From assembly GCA_008711295.1 (NCBI GenBank), contig VUYV01000179.1:124001-188000 (forward strand): a stretch of 64,000 bases of DNA. The letters run 5' to 3'. The notes beneath the pieces are model-generated. The model was given only the letters and a program-made list of their open reading frames with translations. It ran no database searches and was not told the origin of the DNA. The position numbers and the translations under genes are program-made. Origin of the DNA: Anarhynchus alexandrinus (Eukaryota > Chordata > Aves > Charadriiformes > Charadriidae). Positions 36,694 through 46,826 of this stretch are shown here, in pieces; within the stretch, counting starts at the first letter, position 1; every line of letters starts with the position of its first letter.

Positions 36694-36712
36694 TGTGTGT
36701 GTGTGTGTGTGT
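36694..36712. repeat. (TG)n microsatellite
   Basis: Nineteen bases of alternating T and G, about nine to ten dinucleotide units. Confidence 0.95.
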
Positions 36713-36713
36713 A

Positions 36714-39700
36714 AAGGATGAGCCCACATAGCTACTCTAGGTGCCTAAGTGCTCTTTATTGTCAAGGGAAGGTACAGAAGGTAACGTGGTCTGCCAAAGC
36801 CAGTCGCACTGGATCAGGGCTTCATTTTACAGCTCTAGATGGTGTGAAGTTTGCAAACATGAGAAAGTATACCCTAGGGAACGGGATGCCTCTAAATGGC
36901 AGCATTGTGCTGGGTTCAGTTTGTCCACAGCACAGTGTACATTTCCCCAGGCTCTGCAACAGAAAAGCCAACAAAAAGAAGCAGTCATTGAAAGGACAGG
37001 CCCCAGAGAGGAGCGCTTCCAGAGAAAGTAGCTATGGCTGTACAGTTGGTTGCCATTGTTGCTCCCATATGCCTAATAATACTTCTGGTCATTAAAGACA
37101 AATGATATGTTAAATGTCTATGTGTGTATGTATATAATGGACTCTATCTGTTATTTTGTTATTTTTTAAAAAAAATTAAAGTCGTTCCAGATATTCTACG
37201 GAGAAGAGACTACAAGAAATCTGAACACAGAAATATTCAACTACAACTCAGTAACACTGATAGTGTTCTTTTTAATATCAGCAGCATGTAATAAAGATTG
37301 AAAACACAGTCACATGACTGGATTTGGGATGCAAAGCATATGTTTAAGAGCACAGGTCATCTCTGATTTGATGGAAAGGTTACAAGCTAGAAGAGGAAAG
37401 CAAAAGGAGCTCTGTCGTACTGTATTTCTTAAGGTCAGTTTCTTGCACGTTCTTAACATTCACTTTTGATAACTGTTTTTCCTTTAAATATGCACATCTA
37501 AATTCTTACCTATGATCCTTTCACACAGCACTTTGATCCTTCCTGCCCTCCCTGGAAAACAGACCATCTTCCCTCTCCAGTTACTCAGCAACGTGTGGTA
37601 GCAGCTTTAAGGACCAGATCCTGCACTTATTCTCCCCCGTATAGCCACACAGATTTAAAATAAAATGCAACATTCAAGGAAAGAAGAAAAGCTTGGGGAA
37701 CAAAGACACAGATTATGAGGTTTAAAGCTAACAGAGAAGCAATGGGAGGAATTGTACAGCCGTGTATTAAAAAGCCTCAGGAACTTGCAGGTTTGAGGAG
37801 GTGGCACCACCCCCATGATTCTCTTATCTGCTCTCCTTTTAAGCGAGAGCTGCAAATTTCCTGAGTACATTGTTTTCTTTTGGGTATGTTGGATTTCTTT
37901 TCACATGTTTGGCTTATCAGCTGGCCTTCTTCTGACAAGCAGCTAACAAATAAATGCATGATCAATAAACAGGCAGGAGAACCAGTAAGTCGTAGCTGGT
38001 GGCTGGAATGTAGGACAACAGGGTTTTCTCCCCAGCTCTGTCAGAAATTTGTTGTGCATCTCTGCACAGGGATCTTAACTTCTCTTCAGTTAATACTGCC
38101 TTACAAAGGGTGATTAGTCCAGGGAGTGACTCAGGGGCCACGTGCACGAAAAGATTTGGGTGCCTGAAGTGTGCGATTGCACCTGTCATGGATTCCAGAT
38201 CCCTGAAGGATTGTCTAAGCGTGCACCCTCTGAACGGGGAGACATAAAACCTGCCAATACAAACGTTAAACACAGATGCCCTTGTGAAAACATGCTTTCC
38301 TCCACCTCTTAGGCACCAGTCAGGATTAAGGGGGATGCCTCGCTCATGCAAAGGCAGGAATCCCCTCCGAGGATAGGCAAACACGACCACTTGTTCTGTT
38401 TTGTTTGACAGTCTTCAGCAGAGCTGTGATATTGGAGGTGGTGTCACTAGCTAGCTTTGATGGAACAGAGAGTTCAACCAGCATACTGAAGACACACTCC
38501 TTTCCTTAGCCTCAGGGAATTGCCAGGAAAGCACTGTAAATATCAGGCTGGCAGCCACGATAAGAGGCTGAAGAAATCTTATGTGTTTGTTTTTTTCTTT
38601 TAGATCTGACAGTCCAATGCTTATATTATGTAGAAAGGAAGAACCCTGGAAAGAAGTCATCCAAAGCCTCCCCATCCAACAAGGCAAAGACCACTGTGCA
38701 CGAGGCTACAAAGCCGTGTTAATTTTTTTCTTACTGTATCTCTCCCTTCTCCTGAAAGCTGTGCAGCTTCACTAGAAAACAGTGCAGCTTCACTAGAAAA
38801 CATGGATTGTGTTTCCAGCCCAGCCCCTAGACCTTAAGATCACAGAGTGACGAAGTGTTTTCTCAAGAGCAGCTATTTCACCCGAGAAAAAACAAAACCA
38901 AAAAAGTCCTTTGATCAAATAATTCCAACTACTGTGGATACCTCTACCCTTTATTTAGGCTGCTTTTGTGGAACAACTTAAAAAAGTGTCTCTTCATCCC
39001 TTCTAATAAAAACAGAGCAGATGAGAGACACCTCTGCTTTACTTAAATCTTCTTTGAATGATGGATATTGAGTAAAGGTCTCGTCTAGGAGAACAAACTT
39101 CCAACTGAGCATTGTACTATCTAAAAGCATTACTTCAGAGCATTGATTTTTAAGTGGAGGCATCACTTCAGAATGATAATTATAACCACATATTTAAACA
39201 TATCCAGCACTGGAACACAATGTTCAACATCTTTTTTACATCTGGGTATACATATACCTCTTTTTAAATATAGAAATTTTTCTCTCATCTGTTTTTTCCT
39301 TCAACATCTTTCATTTTGAAATCATATTGTGAGACATCCTCATAATATCAGAAACATATTTGGAAAAAAAGAAAAAAACAAACATGAAATGACTGTGTAA
39401 CTCTGCTATGCAGTCAACAGCAGATGTTTATGAAGTTCGAAAGTATTTTAACCTTGCAGCACAAAGGAAGGTCCTTCATCTCCATTGTTTATATTACAAA
39501 GAACCATTGTTTTAAGCACAGGAAAAATACATCGATAAGCAGTCCCTACAGCAGAAAATACTACAATCTACTTATGCAAGAGAAGAAAACAAGGGGCAAG
39601 AAAGATAATATTAAGCTGAGACATGTAAAAATGAAGCTGTATGACTGAGGTCTCAGATGAATGCCCTCATAGTCTATGGAGAGAATGACATATTTCATAT

Positions 39701-39842
39701 CATGTCACCCTAACACAGATATTTAAAATAGGTCAGAAGTGTCCATTTCTCCTAAATACCTATAAAGAATCAAGATGACTCATCTGTTGACATTCACAGT
39801 ATAGCAAGATAAAACTAGGTGAAATGATTCTCAATCCTGAAG
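36714..39842. other. Unique sequence, with a moderately GC-richer section
   Basis: No gene was recognised. The section at about 37960-38400 is GC-richer and contains a 142-codon minus frame (37962-38390) with no known domain. A 125-codon plus frame lies at 36718-37095, also unassigned. A 21-bp tandem duplication lies at 38761-38802. The rest is AT-rich unique DNA. Confidence 0.55.
38761..38802. repeat. Exact 21-bp tandem duplication
   Basis: Positions 38761-38781 and 38782-38802 are identical 21-mers starting GTGCAGCTTCAC. Confidence 0.9.
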
Positions 39843-39960
39843 CCAACTGTCACGGTCCACTCCTCGGTGGATGCGTAATGGTTCGTTTCAGCTAAGATCC
39901 CAAAGTGCAAAAAGAAAATGGCATCAAGCCCAGGGAGTTATGCTTTCAACACACAATTAC

Positions 39961-39966
39961 TTTATT
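39961..39966 (-). terminator. LTR polyadenylation signal AATAAA
   Basis: AATAAA on the minus strand is followed within a few bases by a GT-rich TTGTGTGTTG stretch, the usual cleavage and polyadenylation arrangement. It leaves about 110 bp to the LTR end as U5. Confidence 0.7.
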
Positions 39967-40170
39967 GGTTTTGCCCGTAAAGCGGCTTGCAACAGAAAGA
40001 AGGAAGAATAGGAAAGATGAGGTAAAAAAGGGGGGAAAGAGGATTATAGCTACCACCACGGGTCCACAGGCGTCCGGATGGTCCCGAATCCAGAAGGTGT
40101 TCCCCTGCTTTTTCTTCGACCGTCGTGGTCTCTTGGTGGGGAAGATCTTCAGAAATTCAGTTACTGAGGA

Positions 40171-40183
40171 ACTATCTTTTATG
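40171..40183 (-). promoter_or_regulatory. LTR TATA-like box
   Basis: CATAAAAGATAGT on the minus strand lies about 205 bp upstream of the LTR polyadenylation signal, a spacing compatible with U3 promoter and R region. It is a candidate core promoter of the solo LTR. Activity is unknown. Confidence 0.45.
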
Positions 40184-40494
40184 CTAGGTAGCACACCTTG
40201 CTCCTCCTTGGACCCACCTCCACTCCACCTCTGTCCCGTGGAAAGGTGCCAATCTCCACCTGTCTGGAGTAAGGCTTCCACGCATGCCCGGAGAGGAGTG
40301 TTTGAGGCGTGGTCAGCTTTGGAGGCGGGTAGCTTCTTACCAGGAGGTGTGTTTTTACATTATAATGACATTATAATGAGGGAAGTTCAACTGAGGTTTG
40401 AGATTACTTCATCGGTGCTGGCACAGCCAGTGTGGTCCATCTTCTTCGACAGCAGTTCTTTGCTTTGCTGCTCCAGTAGAATAGGCCTGTACCA

Positions 40495-40547
40495 GGTAAC
40501 GACACTGTTCGTACCTTTGTACCATGGTAACGACACTGCTCGTACCT
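40495..40547. repeat. U3 direct repeat, two 22-bp copies
   Basis: GGTAACGACACTG..CGTACCT occurs at 40495-40516 and 40526-40547 with one difference (TTC against CTC). Direct repeats in U3 are typical of retroviral enhancers. A separate pair of CATTATAATG palindromes lies at about 40359-40380. Confidence 0.75.
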
Positions 40548-40698
40548 CAGTCCTTTCTCCAAGCTTTCCATGTCTGATAACAGCCAGCTCAGCGAGCCAC
40601 TGCAAACTCATGTCAAGACGTTAGTCCAGGTTTTGGGGCCTAGTCACTGATGACAATGTTGACACAATACCGGTCTTATGATCAACTCTTACACCAAC

Positions 40699-42692
40699 TT
40701 GATGGCCTGCGTCTCAAGGTTCCCTCTTCCCAAAGTCTACTGCTTCTGCTGCTGCATTTCAGGACAGTGTGAGCCAGGAAAGAGAATCTGTCCTGTACCA
40801 TAACTGTGTCAAAAGACCAGAATACCAAATTCTGCCTTCATCCTGAAAAAGCAGAAGAGAAATATCAAGTTATATCATTCTAGATTTTTTTTCAAAACTA
40901 TTCAAGGACTGCTAAGCATTCTCACAGACATCAGTATCAATGCGAACTGTCAAGCCATAGCAGCAGAAACTGGTAGCAGCACATCATTTATCTAACCTGA
41001 GATATCCTAACTGAAAATCTAGACTTTCTATATCATTGTTGAAGCATATGGAGAATACCTGGCCACACCTAAATTAAGTATAGATAATTGTTCATTAACG
41101 AAATAAAAGCTGTAGGTTCCTAATTTCTAATTTAGGTTCAGGAGTTAGATGACTGAAATTACACTGGGTCAATATACTACATCATTCCTACTGGGAGAAA
41201 AGAAGCAGAATTCTGAATAAAACAACTTGGATTCCTCTCCCCTTACTACATTTTTGGTGTTGCTGAAATGAGAACAGAGTAAGTTCAATTCAAAAATTTC
41301 AAGATGGAATTGGAAGGAAGAAAAAGATCTTTGATTACGAAAAGGAATAGTACCAAAGAATGACCAAGTTAGTACACTATCAAATTTAGTCCCTCTATAG
41401 AAGCTAAATATTCTCAAGGGCACAATGGTGTTCCTTTTGCTTTGCCAAGTGAGATGGTCTAATGGCAGTCAAAGGAGTTACTTTATTTGGCACTCTCCCT
41501 TATTAATGTTCCAGTCTTCACGTGAATGTACAGCATTTATAAGCAAATTAAGAATGAATACATATTATCAAGAGGCAGTTCCGTAATAAGAGGGAAAGTG
41601 GAGATAGTGGAGAGAGTATTCAAGAGAAAAAAACAAATAAACATGCACAAATGAAACAAAAGCAGAAATGGATAAACAACTACACCATACATGATGGCTC
41701 AGCTAGTGATTAGTGAGCGAGTCTTGCTATATTTATTTATGTTGCTGACTCTCATTATGTTTTCCTGTAAGATATCCCACAGCTCTCTAACTTTACAAAG
41801 ATCTGAAACACATAAGCCAAGTTCACAGTATGATACTAAGATACCAGGTCTAGTTACTTTGCATGGCTAAAGTTTCTAAAACCTCACATAATACGATTTT
41901 ATCCATGCATAGCCAAAAATAAAGTAGTCAAATAAGGCTTTTTTTTTAGTTCTTCTTTCATCACATTGCCCTCTTGCAGCTATTCAGGTCCCTCCCTGGT
42001 CATGAATCTTAACCATGGTATAGTTTAAAAATTGACACAGAATGCAGCATACACCTACCAGTTTGTAGTACCCAACAGTGACTCACTCCAATAATTCCCA
42101 CAGTTAAAAAGAAAGCCCTAAGGCTACAGAAATCCCTATGCTTCTTCCCAAACACCTTTTTTGATCTATTTCCTTCTATACTATATCAACTCCAATAGGT
42201 ACTCCAGATAAAACATCGAGTTTAAAGCCCAGCACTAATACAAAAATGAACTGACATAGAAAAAAGCTGTTCTTATTCTGCAAGACTGACAGAAACACAC
42301 CTCATCCTGAAAAAAAATTCAAAGGAAAAAGAAATCTTTAGCACTTTAAATATTTGATGTTTGGAGTAAAATTCAGACTTGTTTTTTATTACTTGTTTTA
42401 GAAACTAAAATGTTCTGTTTAATAAAACTTGCCCCTAGGAGATTCTGGTTTCCCTTAATAAAGGATGGGCACAAGTTTATGAAATAAAAACTCTGGATTG
42501 CACAAGGATCTGTGTTTACCATGTGGGTGCAGATCTTCTGGGGAAAGAGAGAAAGGATGCAAAAGAGCATCAGCCTCTGGTTATGAGCTTCCCCCCTTTG
42601 CAGTCATATGCACGTCCAGCCTTCTCATTTAGACCAGGTCTTTGAAAATCTTGATGTTGTGTGGAGTGTTTAGAAGACATGATTTCTTGTAA
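40699..42692. other. Unique AT-rich sequence, nothing recognised
   Basis: This lies between the two solo LTRs. The longest frame is 84 codons (41169-41423, -) without resemblance to known proteins. The 2-kb spacer is not retroviral in any way I can see, so the two LTRs are independent insertions and not the ends of one provirus. Their sequences also differ. Confidence 0.65.
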
Positions 42693-43134
42693 CCTGTTGT
42701 TGTGGCTTAACCCAGTAGGCAGCTAAGCCCCACACAGCGGCTCGCTCGCTCCCCTGAGCGGGTTGGGAGAGAGAATCGGAAGGGTGAAAGTGAGAAAACT
42801 CGTGGGCTGAGATAAAGACAGTTTAACAAAACAAACAAACAAACAAAACATGCTGACCACGACATCATATGGTATGGAATATCCCTTTGGTCAGTTGGGG
42901 TCAACTGTCCCAGCTGTGTCCCCTCCCAACATCTTGTGCACTCCCAGCCTGCTCCCTGGTGGGGCAGTGTGAGGAGCAGAAAATGCCTTGACGCTGTGTA
43001 AGCACTGCTCAGCAATAGCAAAAACATCACCTATGTTATCCACACTCTTTTGGTCACAAATCCAAACCATAGCACCAATTTTCTTCTACTATGAAGAAAA
43101 TTAACTCTGCCCCAGACAAAATCAGTACCCCTGT
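42693..43134 (-). mobile_element. Avian ERV-L-type solo LTR with internal deletion
   Basis: The LTR proper is 42698-43129 (432 bp), flanked by a perfect 5-bp duplication CCTGT (42693-42697 and 43130-43134). On the plus strand it begins TGTTGTGGCTTAACCCAGT and includes CTCGCTCGCTCC, GAGAGAATCGGAAGG, AACTCGTGGGCTGAG, a (CAAA)n stretch, CATATGGTATGGAATATCCC and AGCTGTGTCCCCTCCC. These are hallmarks of an LTR family very common in neoavian birds. In LTR orientation the first base is changed from T. The segment where related copies carry a TATA box and transcription start is missing: the (CAAA)n tract passes directly into the CACGACATCATATGG block. It is therefore a promoter-deleted solo LTR. Family naming is from memory. 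Confidence 0.85.
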
Positions 43135-45918
43135 GCACAGAGCTCCTGTGGATTGCAGTCTTCAGAGACACAGGCTTTGCTTTATGGGCAAATAGACAAC
43201 TGGTTATGTCTTCTTCCCAAACAATATGATATCACCCTTGATAAGAAGTATGAAGATAATACTTTCCATTGTCTCAATGAAAAATAAGATATATAAATGG
43301 TACATTAACTGGCCTATCCAAACCAGCCATCCCTCTCCCAAAACAGGAATTTCCTCTCTATTTTCTCTTCCAAATAAGGTGGAAAGCTCCTTCAGTTTGA
43401 AGCTAATGGTAGAACATTTGGAACATTTTCACTAGCAAATCCCTTTCATGCAGAGCTTGAAGCTTAAATGTGACTTTGAAGACAATGTTCAAGATAAAAA
43501 AATGATTCTTTAGAGCACAGCTATTTAAACAGCAGTTTGTTTAGGCAAAATACAGTAACTTTGTAATCATAATGAAAATATTAAGCTGTTTGAATATACT
43601 TATATTATAAAGGGAATTAGTTATAGCAAGCTGATTAAAAATCTTAAGAAGAAACCCCAAAGAAACAAATGATCTCTTCAAGAACTGGTAAGCAAGAAGA
43701 TCAATGCTTTAAAAAACAGTATCAAAGCTACTCACAATTAAGCTTAAAAGTATACCCTAAAACTAAAATATATATATAAAAAGGCAAGCACATTTGGACA
43801 CCTAAGAAACATTCTTAATTTCTGCCAGCTTTGTTAAACTTAAAGAAATCTCAGAACATGTTCATAACAGAATAAAGAGTAAAAGTTCTTAATCCTAAAG
43901 GTGTTCCAAGGCTTCCTTTCACAAGAATAAAGACAGCTATTGCACAGTGGCACCTGCATTAACAAATTTCTTAAGCTAATGAGGCTACCAACACCATCCA
44001 TAAAGGAGTTATGCCAGTGAAAAGTTGAAAGCAAGTAATACTTTTTTCTTCTCTTCAGACTCTAAAGGAAAGTTCCATCTCCAAACTTCAGTATTATTCT
44101 CATCATTTCTTAGTCTATTCATCCCCTCAGCTCTTTCAAGGAAGGAAGCAGTGACCAGGACACAAAGAATGAAGGATCCTCAAAGTGGCACCAAAAAGAG
44201 ACAGCCAAAGAGCAGAGTGCCATTTTTTTTTCAATTTTTTGTCATCACTAAAACTTCAGTATCAAAGACAAGACAGGCAAAGGTATGAGGATCTTCCTCC
44301 TCAAAAAATTTCCCAAATTAATTCAATTTTGTTTGATTTTAATTGGATCCTGAGAAGATATTTCTAGCCTTAAACAGGAACAGGTTCTCTCATTAAACAC
44401 CAAAATGATTTTGAATATATAGTCCCACAGAAAAAAATATATTAAACTTGGTTAAATGAGAAGTGTTTACATTCTTACTATTCAATAGATTGTGTGTGTC
44501 AAGATAGTTTTTTGCAAGACTTCTGTGTAGCAAATGAATGTATACGCTTTCTTTGATTTCATGATACTTATCTAATTACATACTTTTTTCCATTTTTAAC
44601 TGTTTAGGTTATCCCTGATTAAAAACCAGGACATATCAAGCCATGAGCCATCTAGTCATTTCCACAAATGTATGCAGTATGAATTATCTGTGATGGTGCA
44701 AAATTGAAATATTTTCACTTTGAATATGACATTTTTGGCTTTAATTAGAAAACAGTATTCACACCCGTAGGGAATTAAATAGGAAGAGTGTGTGTGTTTG
44801 AGAGAGAAGGACATTAAAATATGGCAACTGATGAAAACCATTTTCATATTTAGCTTCAGTTTTCGATTCTCATTTTATTTTTTCCTTAATTAGACAACCA
44901 TTCAGTAGTGTGATTGTTCTGCTTCCCCTTCATTACACTGCTGTTTAACATAGGGTGGAGAACCCATATTGAAAGAACAATGTCTTAGGCAATATCAAAC
45001 ACTGCTTCTTGCATGTTTTCCAGTCATACAGTCACCTCATGAAAAGGACCTGCTTTATCAAATTTTCAAGGAAACATCCATGGTTTCTTTGATTTGACCT
45101 TTAAAGTGTCATTCTGTCCTTTATTTCCATCATTTTTCACATCAAGGCTGACTCTGTCGACCAAGCCATTGCAGAAATGACCTTGCTTTCACAGCTCAAA
45201 GTACCCAACAATGCAAATTAACCACAAAAGTAAAAAAAAAAAACAACATTATTTTCTTAAAAGCACATTGAACTGCATACCAGGAGTAACAATCTTCCTT
45301 GGGATTTTTCTTGTAAAAAATTATATTATTCAAAATCTTTTACTTCCGCTTTTGCAATGCCGCATCAGAAAATTGAATATCAAAAAAAGAAAAAAGTCTG
45401 GAAAGATTTGTAACTGATTATCTGACTAGTCCTTGCCCTGTGTGGGTATCGTGCATAATAGACTTTGATGTAAGGCTCAAGCTAGTTCCTCTGAAGGGGT
45501 CTAACATATTGGTTTTACCAATCACTACTGGAAATTTTCTTCCAATCTCAGTGCTTTGCTAAAAAAAAGAGGCCACACAGGACATCATTATACTGTGCTG
45601 CTGTTGAGTTCAGAGATGCTGAAAAGACTGCAGGAAGCAAGGCTTGCTTTTGTGCAGTGGGGCTGGAAAGCAAAGTAGGCTCGGGTGGAGGATATGGCAG
45701 TCAACGAGACTATCGGAGAAAAGATTAACCTAAGTACTGCCCTTAAAAGCAGGGTGCAAAGTTACTGAGACTTTATACTCATATGAGCCTTCAAAACTGA
45801 AGAACTTAGCTAAAGTGGAACAGCAAAGAAGTACTAATATGTACTCCCCGGAGACTGAACCTGCCCTCCTTTTGATGGAGTTTTGCCCAAGTCAGACAGT
45901 TGCATTATTGCACTAATA
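43135..45918. other. Unique AT-rich sequence, nothing recognised
   Basis: The longest frames are 87 codons (44025-44288, +) and 68-69 codons, none recognisable. TA-rich microsatellite fragments lie near 43769. No repeat family was recognised. Confidence 0.6.
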
Positions 45919-46826
45919 TCATAGAATCATGGAATCATAGAATCATTTAGGTTGGAAAGACCTTAAGATCATTGAGTCCAACCATAAACCTAACACTCCT
46001 AAGTCCATCACTAAGCTGTGTCCCCAAGCACCACATCTACATGTCTTTTAAATACCTCCAGGGATGGTGCCTCCACCACTTCCCTGGGCAGCCTGTTGCA
46101 ATGCTTGATAACCCTTTTGGTGAATAAATTTTTCCTAATATCCATGTAAACCTCCCCTGGCACAACTTGAGGCCATTTCCTCTTGTCCTATCGCTTGTTA
46201 CTTGGGAGAAGGGACCAAGCCCCACCTCACTACAACCTCCTTTCAGGTAGTTGTAGAGAGTGATAAGGTCTCCCTTCAGTCTCCTTTTCTCCAGGCTAAA
46301 CAATCCCAGTTCCCTCAGCCACTCGTCATAAGATTTGTGCTCTAGACCCTTCACCAGCTTTGTTGCCCCTTTTTGGATGTGCTCCATCACCTCAATGCCT
46401 TTATTGTTGTGAGGAGCCCAAAACCAAACACAGTATTCGAAGTGCAGCCTCACCAGTGCTGAGTACAGGGGGACGATCACTTCCTTAGTCCTGCTGGCCA
46501 CACTATTCCTGATACAAGCCACGATGCCATTGGCCTTCTTGGCCACCTGGGCACACTGCCAGCTCATATTCAGCCGGCTGTCAACTGACACCCCCAGGTC
46601 CTTTTCCGCCCAGCAGCTTTCCAGCCACTCTTCCCCAGTCCTGTAGCACTGCATGGGGTTGTTGTGACCCAAGAGCAGGACCCAGCACTTGGCCTTGTTG
46701 AACCTCATACCATTGGCCTTGGCCCATTGATCCAGCCTGTCCAGATCCCTCCGTAGAGCCATCCTACCCTCAAGCAGGTTGACGCTCCTGCCCAGCTTGT
46801 GGTTTTCTGCAAGCCACACAATCTCA
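45919..46826 (-). mobile_element. CR1 LINE, longest copy in the window, 5'-truncated
   Basis: The left edge has three tail octamers in antisense (ATCATAGAATCATGGAATCA and onward), then the 3' UTR, then a long piece of the second frame reaching to about 46826. It is of the same subgroup as the 18612-19017 copy. At about 908 bp it is roughly a fifth of a full-length CR1. No target-site duplication is seen, which is usual for CR1. The intact tail and long readable frame suggest a fairly young insertion. Confidence 0.96.
46037..46819 (-). pseudogene. CR1 ORF2 reverse transcriptase C-terminal half, inactivated
   Basis: The open frame is 260 codons. It starts just at the reverse transcriptase active-site box. 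The FADD motif expected before KLG reads LAEN here (residues 3-6), so the catalytic aspartates are gone or the 5' junction falls at this point. Recognisable CR1 segments follow: [20 protein letters not shown] (about residues 38-57), [29 protein letters not shown] and [18 protein letters not shown]. After GRF (about residue 224) the frame shifts by one nucleotide near 46145-46150. From there the last 36 residues are out of register with the family, although the DNA still matches CR1. It is non-functional as a mobilising protein. Confidence 0.9.

Larger units (their letters stand above)
39843..40698 (-). mobile_element. Solo LTR of an endogenous retrovirus, with target-site duplication
   Basis: The LTR proper is 39848-40693 (846 bp). 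On the plus strand it starts TGTCACGG and ends CTTACA, giving the TG...CA ends expected of an LTR. It is flanked by CCAAC at 39843-39847 and 40694-40698, a perfect 5-bp target-site duplication. In minus orientation the U3 part (right side) carries a 22-bp repeat (40495-40516 and 40526-40547, one difference) and a TATA-like CATAAAAG (40171-40183). An AATAAA signal (39961-39966 on this strand) is followed by a GT-rich stretch. No internal retroviral genes remain, so the provirus was lost by LTR recombination. A 5-bp duplication fits ERV-L or some gamma-type elements better than the 6 bp of beta/alpha types. Intact ends and retained CpGs suggest moderate youth. The exact family is not assigned. 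Confidence 0.85.

Noticed and set aside
16152..38802. Short exact repeats as parts of a CRISPR array
   Set aside because: They are isolated two-copy tandem duplications with no regular spacers, in a vertebrate genome.
39905..40624. A 239-codon plus-strand open frame as a protein-coding gene
   Set aside because: It lies entirely within, and antisense to, the solo LTR at 39848-40693. No domain is recognisable.
40699..42692. The DNA between the two LTRs as the interior of one provirus
   Set aside because: The two LTRs differ in sequence and length, each has its own 5-bp duplication, and the spacer shows no retroviral similarity.
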